DNA from: Planctomycetota bacterium
Lineage (GTDB): Bacteria > Planctomycetota > Planctomycetia > Planctomycetales > Planctomycetaceae
Reading direction: 5' to 3'
Assembly: GCA_014584345.1 (NCBI GenBank)
Contig: JACTNB010000011.1
Location: 1-64,000, forward strand
DNA: 64,000 nucleotides
This document shows, piece by piece, positions 24,926-35,975 of the stretch (its first letter is position 1; every line of letters begins with the position of its first letter). The notes below the pieces were generated by a model. It ran no database searches. It was given only the letters and a program-made list of their open reading frames with translations, and was not told where the DNA came from. The translations under genes were made by a program, and so were the position numbers.

Positions 24926-25342
24926 ATGTTCTCACGATCAGCAACGGCATTCGGCATCATCTGCCTGCTACTGAACAGTTTATGGGGTTGTCGCGAGCAA
25001 GCGTCCGGACCTGTCCGGTATGAACTGAAGGGAACCGTTACTTATAACAATCAGCCTGTGCCTGCGGGTGAAATGGTGTTTTCGCCCGACTCCGCCGCTG
25101 GGAACAGCGGGCCCGGCTCCGTTGCTCTAATTGAGAACGGAAAATACTCTATTCCCCGCAATCAGGGTGTTGTTGGTGGGCCTTACGTCGTCACAATCCA
25201 TGGCTTCACCGCTCCGCCCTCCGCTGCAGCGGTGCCGGAACCGGGCACATCCGATTCTAAGCAATTGTTTACGACGATCGACTTGAAACAGGAATTGCCC
25301 CCCAAGGGAGGCTCATGGGACTTTGTGATTCCAATTCCCTGA
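24926..25342 (+). CDS. Transthyretin-like lipoprotein (second copy)
   Basis: A 138-residue predicted lipoprotein. The signal peptide MFSRSATAFGIICLLL ends at LWGC with the lipid-modified Cys at about residue 22. The mature part is a single beta-rich domain with the block YELKGTVTYNNQPVPAGEM, followed by NGKYSIPRNQGVVGGPYVVT, as in other DUF1559 partners. The ATG at 24926 gives a sensible signal peptide; the frame extends upstream but that part lacks coding character. It lies 168 bases after the DUF1559 stop. Role in the envelope is inferred; no substrate can be proposed. Confidence 0.8.
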   Translation: MFSRSATAFGIICLLLNSLWGCREQASGPVRYELKGTVTYNNQPVPAGEMVFSPDSAAGNSGPGSVALIENGKYSIPRNQGVVGGPYVVTIHGFTAPPSAAAVPEPGTSDSKQLFTTIDLKQELPPKGGSWDFVIPIP

Positions 25343-25420
25343 GCCATGAAAAGTCTGTGAGCGGGGCGGTAGGGTAGCCACAATCCCGCTTAATATATAC
25401 ACCATTGTCAAAACAGGACC

Positions 25421-26287
25421 GTGGATTATGATGCCGAAATGTCAATTACTACTTATATTTACGAAGATTTGAAGGCTCGGCTGAATTCGGGACGAGAAAT
25501 TCCAACCGCCTTGACGCTGGAAGCCTTATCAGAGCACTACGATGTAAGCTTCTCACCGGTCCGGAACGCACTGAAACGCCTGATCGATGAGGGGCTGGTC
25601 ACCAAGGGAAAAAACCGGCGACTGAGCGCGACAACTCCGTTTAATAAACGGCGACGCCCCTCCGATCAACCATCGCTTCCTGCTCCTCCGCGAGATATGT
25701 ACGAGGTGATCTCCCGCGATTTTGTCAAACTCAGCCTGAAAGGCAAGGCGATCAATTTGCGGGAAGAGGTCACCGCCCAGAAGTACGGAATCAGTCGCTC
25801 TTCGCTGCGGATTATCTTCAATCGTCTGGCAGGGGCAGGCCTGATAGAGCATATTCCCCGTTGCGGCTGGCGACTACGTCCCTTTCTTCAGCAGGACATG
25901 CATGATTTTCTGGTGGTCCGTGAACTGCTCGAACTCAAGGCCCTGGAAATGGCTCTACCGTTTCTGGAGGAACTTGACCTGCTAAAAATTCTGTCAGGGA
26001 ATGTGCTGCCGCGGTCGGACAACGAAGCCCCACGGATTGACAACTCGCTGCACCAATACTTCATTGAAAAGGGGGGCAACGTCTATATCAAAGACTTCTT
26101 TCAGCGGCATGGACGTTTTTACAATATCCTGTTTGACTGGGAAGAACTTGACCGCAAGGCGGCCCTCGAAACCGTTGAGCAACATCAGGCCATACTCAGG
26201 GCCTTGCTCGATAAGGATTGGGAGCGCGCCCGTCAGGCTCTCGCTTTCCATATTCACAATAACCATCCAATACTTAATAAACTCTGA
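25421..26287 (+). CDS. GntR/FCD-type regulator with two winged-helix domains
   Basis: A 288-residue transcription factor. The first winged helix spans about 12-70 (recognition region SFSPVRNALKRLIDEGLV), a Pro/Arg-rich linker about 71-90, and a second winged helix about 92-153 (SRSSLRIIFNRLAGAGLIEH). An FCD ligand-binding domain covers 160-283, with the usual metal ligands visible as D207, H211, H255 and H277. Two GntR-type DNA-binding heads in one chain are unusual. The GTG at 25421 has AGGA only a few bases upstream; the ATG at 25439 (MSITTYIY) is an equally plausible start. It probably regulates the divergent promoters at 23694-23744 (inference). Confidence 0.85.
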   Translation: MDYDAEMSITTYIYEDLKARLNSGREIPTALTLEALSEHYDVSFSPVRNALKRLIDEGLVTKGKNRRLSATTPFNKRRRPSDQPSLPAPPRDMYEVISRDFVKLSLKGKAINLREEVTAQKYGISRSSLRIIFNRLAGAGLIEHIPRCGWRLRPFLQQDMHDFLVVRELLELKALEMALPFLEELDLLKILSGNVLPRSDNEAPRIDNSLHQYFIEKGGNVYIKDFFQRHGRFYNILFDWEELDRKAALETVEQHQAILRALLDKDWERARQALAFHIHNNHPILNKL

Positions 26288-26537
26288 CCGAATGACAACG
26301 TGAGGAGGATTCCATTCGGAAAGCTCTGCTGCCGATGCCCTTTTCCTTGCGGAATTGATTCTGGCTGCCTTGTCCAAGACGCTGGAAATTCATGCTGGTA
26401 CCCAAGACAACAAACAGGCGGATAACACACATCCGGAAGGCAGGCAGGGGCCAGTCCTTCCTAAGCGTTACAAGACCCAAAACAACAGGTTGGAGTCGGC
26501 TGTAAAGTAACAAAATCAATAAAGGGGATCCGCATCG

Positions 26538-27512
26538 ATGGACATTGTAATTCTGGGCGATCCGGACAGTTATTATTGCCTGGAGTTACAGCGGGCCGCG
26601 CGGGGACGGGGGCATGTCTGTGATGTTTACCCATTTGAGCGGTTAGGGAGTTTGTTGAATTCCACGGCTGAAGTTTCCGCGGGCTTTCCCGACGAAGGGG
26701 CCGCCGCGGAGGCCAAAGCGAGGGACCGACGCCCCCTGCAGACGTACGACGCTTGCCTCGTGCGGGCCATGCCTCCGGGAAGTTTAGAGCAAGTGGTATT
26801 TCGCATGGACGTGCTGTGGTCTCTTGAAGCAGCGGGCGTCCGGGTGATGAATCCGCCGAAATCGCTGGAATGCGCCATCGATAAGTATCTCACGCTGGCC
26901 CGTTGTCGGCACGCGGGGATCGCCGTGCCCGACACGCTCTGTTGTGAGTCGCCGGAACAGGCCCTGGAACAGTTTCTGGTCTGGGGGGAGGCGGTGGTCA
27001 AGCCGATCTTTGGAGCCGAGGGGCGAGGCATCCTGCATCTGACGGACGCCGAAACCGCGCGGCGCGTGTTCCGAGCCCTGCACCAGATCGGCGCGGTCCT
27101 TTACCTGCAGAAATACATTGCGGGAGGCGGGAGCGACTTGCGGCTGTTAATGTTGGATGGCGTCCCCCTGGGAGCCATGCGGCGGACAGCCACGGTCGAT
27201 TTTCGCACGAATTGTTCCCAGCAGGGGGTGGCGAGCCTGCATGTGCCGACTTCGGCGGAACAGGATCTCGCACGGCGTGCCTGTGAAGCCGTTGGGGTCT
27301 GGTTTGGTGGCGTGGATTTGATTTACGACCCGGAGGGCCGCTTGTATTTACTGGAAGTCAATGGGTGTCCGGGGTGGAAGGCGTTCCAGTCGGTGACGGG
27401 CAGGAATGTCCCCGAGGCGGTCGTGAAATGGCTGGAAATCCCAGAAAATCAAGATCTGCAGTATAAACCCTCCACGTGCGCGATCCCTGGGAATTCCTGT
27501 TTCGGGGGGTGA
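26538..27512 (+). CDS. RimK-type ATP-grasp ligase
   Basis: A 324-residue ATP-grasp enzyme, likely adding an amino acid (often glutamate) to a carboxylate substrate. The N-terminal pre-ATP-grasp domain starts MDIVILGDPDSYYCLELQRA. The central part has DKYLTLARCRHAGIAVPDT, the ATP-binding VVKPIFGAEGRGI and the phosphate/Mg-binding LYLLEVNGCPGWKAFQ. AAAGGGG lies about ten bases upstream of the ATG. Related proteins in Planctomycetes sit in tetrahydromethanopterin C1 clusters, but no other such gene is in this window, so that link is only a possibility. The gene appears monocistronic. Confidence 0.8.
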   Translation: MDIVILGDPDSYYCLELQRAARGRGHVCDVYPFERLGSLLNSTAEVSAGFPDEGAAAEAKARDRRPLQTYDACLVRAMPPGSLEQVVFRMDVLWSLEAAGVRVMNPPKSLECAIDKYLTLARCRHAGIAVPDTLCCESPEQALEQFLVWGEAVVKPIFGAEGRGILHLTDAETARRVFRALHQIGAVLYLQKYIAGGGSDLRLLMLDGVPLGAMRRTATVDFRTNCSQQGVASLHVPTSAEQDLARRACEAVGVWFGGVDLIYDPEGRLYLLEVNGCPGWKAFQSVTGRNVPEAVVKWLEIPENQDLQYKPSTCAIPGNSCFGG

Positions 27513-27840
27513 AAGTCCTTGTCCGCCGTTGGGTTTCGTCCAATAATTATCGACAAGTCACGGAAGGGGCCGCGAATCGGCGTGGGGATCAACAGGGGAT
27601 TCGCGCGGCTTAGGCGCCGCAGTCGAGAGATATCGGATCTGCTGATAGAAAATATGCCTGTTGCCGTGAAAACCCGAAGTCGCTACGATTGGGGCGTTCG
27701 GGGGTTTAGTCAGGGAGGGTCGCGCAACCTGCGGGGAGTGCCGACGGGTTGATACGGAATTGCCACCTCCGCATACCCTTTCCGAATTCCTCGTCCGAGT
27801 TGCCATGTCATCAACGTCAAAATTTTCGTGGAAATTGCTC
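27513..27840. other. Intergenic region upstream of prc
   Basis: About 328 bases without a convincing gene. A weak promoter candidate is TTGCCG (27661-27666), a 17-bp spacer, then TACGAT (27684-27689). A short GCGGC/GCCGC hairpin lies near 27606-27621. Confidence 0.3.
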
Positions 27841-29922
27841 ATGAAATCCGTCGTCTTTCGCCGAGTGGCCACGTTGTCCCTGTTTGCCGTCTGCCTGATT
27901 GTTTCGACGATTGGTGCTCAACAGTTGGCACAGAATTCGAATACGGATGGAACTACCGCTCAGCTTGTCTGCAAGATGATCGAACGGTTTCATATCAATC
28001 AGGCGGGGATCAACGACGAAGTTTCATCGCGATTATTCGATCGCTACGTCAAGGATTTGGACCCCAACAAGCTCTACTTTCTTGAAGCGGATATCCACCA
28101 GTGGGATGGAAAACGCAAGCAGTTGGACGATCAGTTGCTCCAGGGAGACACCAGCTTTGCAGCGGAAGTCTTCCGAAAATATCTCTCCCTGCTGGAACAA
28201 CAGATTGAAGTCGCGCACCGCCAGATCGACCGGGAACACGACTTCAGCCTGGACGAGGAACTCGACACCGATGGCGAAAGTCTCCCTTGGGCCAAAACCC
28301 CCGAGGAACGCGAAGAACGCTGGCGGAAACGTATCAAGTATGAACTGCTCGATCGCAAACTGGACGGCAAGGACCTGACAGAGGCCCGCGAGCAGTTGCA
28401 TCGCCGTTACCGGACCTTGGCTTCCAATCTGAAAATGACCGACGACCACGAAATCCTGGAGATGTATCTGACCGCCCTGGCCCGGTGTTTCGATCCTCAT
28501 TCCAGCTATATGTCGCCGCAAACCCTCGAGGACTTCCAGATTAACATGCGGCTCTCCCTGGAAGGTATTGGCGCACAACTGCGTTACGAAGATGGCTTCA
28601 CCGTCGTGGCGGAAGTGGTTGCCGGGGGGGCGGCGGACAAGGATGGCCGACTGAAACCGGGCGATAAAATCGTGGCGGTTGCGCAGGATACCGGCGAATT
28701 CGTGGATATCGTGGAAATGAAGCTGAAGGATGTGGTGCGGTTGATTCGCGGAGCCAAGGGGACAACCGTGCGACTCAAGGTGAAAAAAAGTGATTCCAGC
28801 GAACAGGGAGTGTATGACCTGACTCGCCAGAAAATTGAACTGACGGAAGCCGAAGTCAAAGGCGAAATTCTCGATTTGAATCAGCGGATTGGGAGGCCCT
28901 TGAAGGTCGGCGTGATCAACATTCCCTCGTTTTATCGCGATTTCGCGGGCGCGCAAGCGGGCTCCAAGGACTTCAAAAGCACCGAAAAGGATGTGCGTAA
29001 AGTCCTCGACGACTTCAACCAGAAGGGAGGCGTGGACCTGGTGGTCATCGATCTGCGCAACAATGGGGGAGGCGCCTTGAGCGAAGCGATAGGGGTTTCC
29101 GGCCTGTTCATCAAAAAGGGACCGGTCGTGCAGGTGAAGGAACTGGATGGTACCATCCGCGCACACCAGGATGAAGACCCCGATTTGGTGTATGGAGGTC
29201 CCCTCGTAGTGATCTGCAATCGGCTGTCGGCATCGGCTTCCGAAATTTTCGCAGGGGTGATCAAGGATTACGGACGGGGGTTGATCGTGGGAGATACCAC
29301 CACGCACGGCAAGGGAACTGTACAGAATGTCATGCCAGTAACCGACCCCAGGTTCCGGTTGCGATTATTTCAAGGGGAAGATCGTGGCGCATTGAAGCTG
29401 ACGATCCAGCAGTTTTACCGCGTGAATGGCGACAGCACCCAGAACCGGGGGGTTCGCTCGGACGTGGTATTGCCGTCCCGCATCGATCATTTGGACCTGG
29501 GAGAATCCTTCCTGGAAAATGCCTTGGCGTTTGACCGCATCCGCCGGGCCGATGGGGTTTACGATTCGGGATTGACCTCGAGCGAAATCACCAAGCAACT
29601 CCAGCAAACCAGCCAGGCTCGCGTTTCGAGCGACCCTGAATTCCAGAAAACCAACGAGCAGATCGCGAAACTGGTGGAACGCAAGAACCGTAAAACCATC
29701 AGCCTTAACGAGAGCGTGCTGTCGGCGCAACGCAAAGCCGAGGAATCGGGTACCGACGAAGATCCCTTCACGGGAAGCAACGGCGAGGAACCTGGGGCCA
29801 AGAAGGAGAACAAGGAAGTCTTTCCCGTAGGAAATTACAATAACGAAGTCCTGAATATTGCAGCGGACTACCTCGACCTGCTCAAGCAGGGCAAAGTTGT
29901 GCAACGGGACCCGCCCCGCTGA
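27841..29922 (+). CDS. prc: Tail-specific (C-terminal processing) protease, S41 family
   Basis: Periplasmic serine protease that trims or degrades envelope proteins. The signal peptide begins MKSVVFRRVATLSLFAVCLI. An N-terminal helical region precedes a PDZ domain with GIGAQLRYEDGFTVVAEVVAGG and a carboxylate-binding loop. The catalytic core has LSASASE (nucleophile Ser about residue 465) and THGKG (general base Lys about 491). A charged C-terminal helical tail follows, as in E. coli Prc. The ATG at 27841 directly precedes the signal peptide; an in-frame ATG at 27805 is possible. The product is 693 residues and the gene ends in a clear terminator. Confidence 0.93.
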   Translation: MKSVVFRRVATLSLFAVCLIVSTIGAQQLAQNSNTDGTTAQLVCKMIERFHINQAGINDEVSSRLFDRYVKDLDPNKLYFLEADIHQWDGKRKQLDDQLLQGDTSFAAEVFRKYLSLLEQQIEVAHRQIDREHDFSLDEELDTDGESLPWAKTPEEREERWRKRIKYELLDRKLDGKDLTEAREQLHRRYRTLASNLKMTDDHEILEMYLTALARCFDPHSSYMSPQTLEDFQINMRLSLEGIGAQLRYEDGFTVVAEVVAGGAADKDGRLKPGDKIVAVAQDTGEFVDIVEMKLKDVVRLIRGAKGTTVRLKVKKSDSSEQGVYDLTRQKIELTEAEVKGEILDLNQRIGRPLKVGVINIPSFYRDFAGAQAGSKDFKSTEKDVRKVLDDFNQKGGVDLVVIDLRNNGGGALSEAIGVSGLFIKKGPVVQVKELDGTIRAHQDEDPDLVYGGPLVVICNRLSASASEIFAGVIKDYGRGLIVGDTTTHGKGTVQNVMPVTDPRFRLRLFQGEDRGALKLTIQQFYRVNGDSTQNRGVRSDVVLPSRIDHLDLGESFLENALAFDRIRRADGVYDSGLTSSEITKQLQQTSQARVSSDPEFQKTNEQIAKLVERKNRKTISLNESVLSAQRKAEESGTDEDPFTGSNGEEPGAKKENKEVFPVGNYNNEVLNIAADYLDLLKQGKVVQRDPPR

Positions 29923-29947
29923 CACCGCACCTAACCTGAATGCCTAA

Positions 29948-29983
29948 AACGGGTTGGAGACACACTCTCCAGCCCGTTTTTTT
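29948..29983 (+). terminator. Rho-independent terminator of prc
   Basis: AACGGG (29948-29953) pairs with CCCGTT (29973-29978), extended inward by GGAGA/TCTCC. A run of T follows to 29983. It lies 26 bases after the prc stop codon. Confidence 0.85.
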
Positions 29984-32339
<2,356 letters not shown>

Positions 32340-32371
32340 GCTTCCGTCCCCGTCCCGGTTGAATTTTCCCG

Positions 32372-32406
32372 CGACCGTATCCGCCCGACGGATACGGTCG
32401 TTTTTT
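32372..32406 (+). terminator. Rho-independent terminator after the BBP7-like gene
   Basis: A perfect 12-bp stem, CGACCGTATCCG (32372-32383) with CGGATACGGTCG (32389-32400), has a 5-base loop and is followed by six T. It lies 32 bases after the stop codon. Confidence 0.92.
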
Positions 32407-32727
32407 GTTGATATCTACCGTGTAGACCCGTCAACCGCCAGCAAGACTAACTCCCTGGTCCCGCGAGAGTTGCAGCATCCATTCCGCCCGTTGTTCGGGG
32501 TACGGCGGGAATGGGAAAAGTTCCCGAGAGACAGTTGACCGCAAAAAAATCAGGCGGATACACTTACAGGTTGGTTCGCGAATTCGTACCATGGGCAGTC
32601 GTATCGACGTCGTCTCCTCCACAGCAGCCGGAAGATGGCAAGGACGCTGCCAGCGGAGTGTGGTTCTGGGGATCGGTGAGTGGCGCGTCGGGCGGCAGCG
32701 AAGTTGAATGCCAAGGAATTGAGACCG
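32407..32727. other. Intergenic region
   Basis: About 320 bases between the terminator and the phosphoesterase gene. I see no gene, repeat or structured RNA in it apart from the ribosome-binding site AAGGA at 32713-32717. Confidence 0.35.
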
Positions 32728-33471
32728 TTGTTAGCAATCATCAGTGATATACATGGAAACCTGGAGGCTCTGGAAGCCGTTCTGGCGGATATCGATGCGC
32801 AAGGGATCAAGAAGATTTATTGCCTGGGAGACATCATCGGGTACGGCCCGAATCCCGGCGAGTGTATCGACCACGTGATGCAGCGGGCGGAAGTCACGAT
32901 CCTGGGCAACCACGATCAGGCGGCGCTGTTTGATCCGGAAGGATTCAATGCCGGTGCGGAACGGGCCATTTTCTGGACCCGTAAGCAATTGGAGCTGGGG
33001 GATCGGGTCCGAAACGAACGCCGCTGGGAATTTCTGGGGGAGCTTCCCCGCATGCGGCGTGAGAATGAATTTTTATTTGTGCATGGCTCGGCTCGAAATC
33101 CGCTGAATGAATATGTCTTTCCCGAGGACATATACAATCAGCGCAAGATGGAGCGTATTTTCAGTCTGGTCGAGCGTTACTGTTTTCAGGGACACACCCA
33201 CATCCCGGGCGTCTTCACCGAGGACATGAATTTCCTGGCGCCCGAGGAGATTGAGTTTCGTCATGAACTGACGAACGAAAAGACGCTGGTGAACGTGGGG
33301 TCCGTGGGGCAGCCCCGGAATACCGATAATCGTTCCTCGTACGTGGTACTCGACGGCAAGGTAGTTCATTTCCGGCGGGTGTCATACGATTTCGAGACCA
33401 CTGCCGCGAAAATCTACCAGATTCCCGAACTCGATAATTTTCTGGGGGATCGTCTCCGCGAGGGGCGGTAG
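32728..33471 (+). CDS. Metallophosphoesterase (calcineurin-like)
   Basis: A 247-residue binuclear metal phosphoesterase. The metal-binding blocks are complete: SDIHGN (about 5-10), GDIIGYGP, GNHDQ, a histidine in FLFVHGS, and GHTHIPG. This matches the YfcE/MJ0936-like phosphodiesterases that act on small phosphodiesters, with unknown physiological substrate. The TTG at 32728, giving MLAIISDIHGN, is preferred because AAGGA lies ten bases upstream and homologues begin in this way; a GTG at 32680 would add 16 residues. It lies 183 bases upstream of yidC. Confidence 0.87.
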   Translation: MLAIISDIHGNLEALEAVLADIDAQGIKKIYCLGDIIGYGPNPGECIDHVMQRAEVTILGNHDQAALFDPEGFNAGAERAIFWTRKQLELGDRVRNERRWEFLGELPRMRRENEFLFVHGSARNPLNEYVFPEDIYNQRKMERIFSLVERYCFQGHTHIPGVFTEDMNFLAPEEIEFRHELTNEKTLVNVGSVGQPRNTDNRSSYVVLDGKVVHFRRVSYDFETTAAKIYQIPELDNFLGDRLREGR

Positions 33472-33654
33472 TTCCCCACGGGAGCCTGATTCCCCGGGGA
33501 AGGTGCCCGGTCCATTTGCGGTGGAACACCCCGCGCGACCAGCGTGCTTTCTGTAACAGCGGTTTCCGATCGACGTCTGGATCGGGACGCGTCGCGGGGA
33601 ACTTCTGGAATCCGCGGTCTGATCCTTATACTTGTTAATGAAGTGCGTCTATCC

Positions 33655-35649
33655 ATGGACCAACAACGGCGGATGATGATGTTTCTCGTGCTGTCCTTCG
33701 GCGCGACATTCCTGTGGCTGAAGATCGGACTGCCGTTTTTCTACCCCGAACTGATTGAGCAACAGGCCCGGAAACAGACGGCCACCCAACAGGCTGCCGA
33801 CAAAACCAGCGAGGATCCCGCAAAGGAAACGCCCGGTGGTCCGTCGAACGGCACGCAAGCCGCGGGCGCGGGGACGTCAGACACTCCCCGGGAACTCGAA
33901 AAGCTTCCGGAATACCCGTCACGACTGATCACGCTCGGGTCGCTCGATCCCAACGCCAGCACGTTCATGCAGGTGGAATTGAACAGTCGCGGTGCAGCGG
34001 TTGCGGGATTGCGGCTAAACGATCGCCGATACCGGGAGTTGACCAATCGCGCGCTGCCGCTGCAATTGCTGGGGGAAACAAACTGGCAGGATACATTGTC
34101 GTTCGATCTACGGATACAAGCGATCGATCAATTGCTAAAGCCGCATCGCGTGTCCCTGGATACCGTGAATTGGAACGTCGAGGAAGGAACCCTGACCGAT
34201 CGTCGGGTGACATTTCAATATCCGTCTCCCGATGGACGATTTCAGCTTCTGAAGACCTATGAACTGCTGGAGGGAGATCCGAAAAAACGGGATACGGACA
34301 GCAACGGTTACTGCCTGAATGTGACGCTCGGTTTTCGCAATCTGACGGGACAGCCGCTTCCGTTGACATATGAATTGCAGGGGCCGGTCGGGTTTCCCCT
34401 GGAGGATCTGGAGAATACGCGACGATTTCTGACGTTGCAGGCGGGTTTTCTGCGTTCCGGAAGTGTTCGGCACGAACACCTGACCGCCAAGGAAATCGCC
34501 GCCCAGGTGACGTCGAAGGGGAGGGCGGAATCGCTGCAGTCTCCCGTACGTTACGTGGGGATCGATGGGCAGTATTTCGCGACACTGCTGGTCCCCCGGG
34601 AGAACCAGGCGGACCAGCCCTGGATCGTGGAAACCCAGCCTCAGCTCACGGAACCGGCCGAGCAGAAGGACGCGAGCCGAATCAGCCTGGCGGTTTTGTC
34701 CGCTCCCCTGGAAATTCCATCCGGGCAGACAGTGGAACATGGCTACACGCTGTTTGCCGGGCCGAAGCGGACGGCGTTGCTTCGGCCGTTTGGAGCCGAA
34801 GCCATTATCGAATACGGCTGGTTCGGGGCGATCAGCAAGATCATGCTGGCCATCATGAACTTCTTCCACCGGACGCTGTATTTACCCTATGGGCTGGCGA
34901 TCATCATGTTGACGGTGATTGTCCGTGGCGCGATGTATCCTATCTCGCGGAAACACGCCCTCGCCGCGAAGAAAATGAAGGAGATGCAACCGCGCTTCGA
35001 GGAAATCCGCAAGAAGTACGAGAACGACAAGGAGAAACTGGCCAAGGCCCAGATGGAGTTGATGAAGGAATCGGGTTTCTTCAGCGGTTGCCTGCCGATG
35101 CTGTTGCAATTGCCAATCTTTATCGGATTGTACCAGGCGTTGTATGTTTCCGTCGATTTGCGGATGGCGGAGTTTCTGTGGATCGAAAATCTGGCCGCCC
35201 CCGATCGCCTGTTCCGCATGCCGTTCAGCATTCCGTTTCTCGGTTACGACTTCAATCTGCTGCCGATGATCACGGTGGCGTTGTTCGTAGTGCAGCAGAA
35301 GTTGTTCGCGCCTCCGCCGGCAAACGAGGAACAGGCATTGCAGCAGAAGATGATGAGCTACATGATGATTGTGATCGGCGTGATGTTCTATCGGGTGCCC
35401 GCCGGTTTGTGCGTGTATTTCATTGCCTCTTCGCTGTGGGCCATCGCGGAACGGAAAATACTGGACTTTCACGACACGGCGGCCACTTCCGCCAAACAGA
35501 AAAAAGAACAAAGCGAGACCCGGCTGGCCCCGGGTGCGGCGGTCCCGGCTCGGACCAGGCAACCCTCCTGGCTGCAGAAACTGATGTCTCAACTGGATGC
35601 CGCCGCCAACCCCACCAACAAGGGAGCCCAGGAAAAAAAGAAAAACTGA
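33655..35649 (+). CDS. yidC: Membrane protein insertase YidC
   Basis: Inserts and folds inner-membrane proteins with or without SecYEG. An N-terminal transmembrane helix (about residues 9-28) is followed by a Gln/Thr/Pro-rich linker and a large periplasmic beta domain (to about 390). The C-terminal 60KD_IMP core begins FFHRTLYLPYGLAIIMLTVI and contains the cytoplasmic KKMKEMQPRFEEIRKKYEND loop plus several helices. The tail ends in a basic cluster (KGAQEKKKN), which aids ribosome contact. The product is 664 residues, long for the family as in other bacteria with a P1 domain. The usual rnpA/rpmH neighbours are absent here. Confidence 0.95.
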   Translation: MDQQRRMMMFLVLSFGATFLWLKIGLPFFYPELIEQQARKQTATQQAADKTSEDPAKETPGGPSNGTQAAGAGTSDTPRELEKLPEYPSRLITLGSLDPNASTFMQVELNSRGAAVAGLRLNDRRYRELTNRALPLQLLGETNWQDTLSFDLRIQAIDQLLKPHRVSLDTVNWNVEEGTLTDRRVTFQYPSPDGRFQLLKTYELLEGDPKKRDTDSNGYCLNVTLGFRNLTGQPLPLTYELQGPVGFPLEDLENTRRFLTLQAGFLRSGSVRHEHLTAKEIAAQVTSKGRAESLQSPVRYVGIDGQYFATLLVPRENQADQPWIVETQPQLTEPAEQKDASRISLAVLSAPLEIPSGQTVEHGYTLFAGPKRTALLRPFGAEAIIEYGWFGAISKIMLAIMNFFHRTLYLPYGLAIIMLTVIVRGAMYPISRKHALAAKKMKEMQPRFEEIRKKYENDKEKLAKAQMELMKESGFFSGCLPMLLQLPIFIGLYQALYVSVDLRMAEFLWIENLAAPDRLFRMPFSIPFLGYDFNLLPMITVALFVVQQKLFAPPPANEEQALQQKMMSYMMIVIGVMFYRVPAGLCVYFIASSLWAIAERKILDFHDTAATSAKQKKEQSETRLAPGAAVPARTRQPSWLQKLMSQLDAAANPTNKGAQEKKKN

Positions 35650-35975
35650 AATCAACATCGGTGAAACATCCGGCAGCGAGTCGCGATTACCGCGTGGGGA
35701 TTTTCCTCGCCGGGATGTATTTATTTGAATGTGAAGGCATACAGCTCTCGATCTGTTGTACCATGAATAGAAACGCAACATGGAATAGGTGTTGCACACA
35801 GCGTACCCCACGATGGGAACCGATGCGCGACTGCGGTTGGAGATGTGGGCAAGACAACATTCATGGAAGGCGGACAGGAACCTGCCCTACTCTCTCGGTC
35901 ACCGTACCGGGAGATGACGCATGACGAGTTGTGGGCATACAGGCCATTTCCCTACAGACAGGGGCGGGGGCGACA
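35650..35975. other. Intergenic region with a copy of a dispersed repeat
   Basis: About 326 bases without a gene. It contains CACAGCGTACCCCACGA at 35798-35814, a one-mismatch copy of a sequence also present at 46621 and 59118. No terminator for yidC is visible. Confidence 0.45.
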
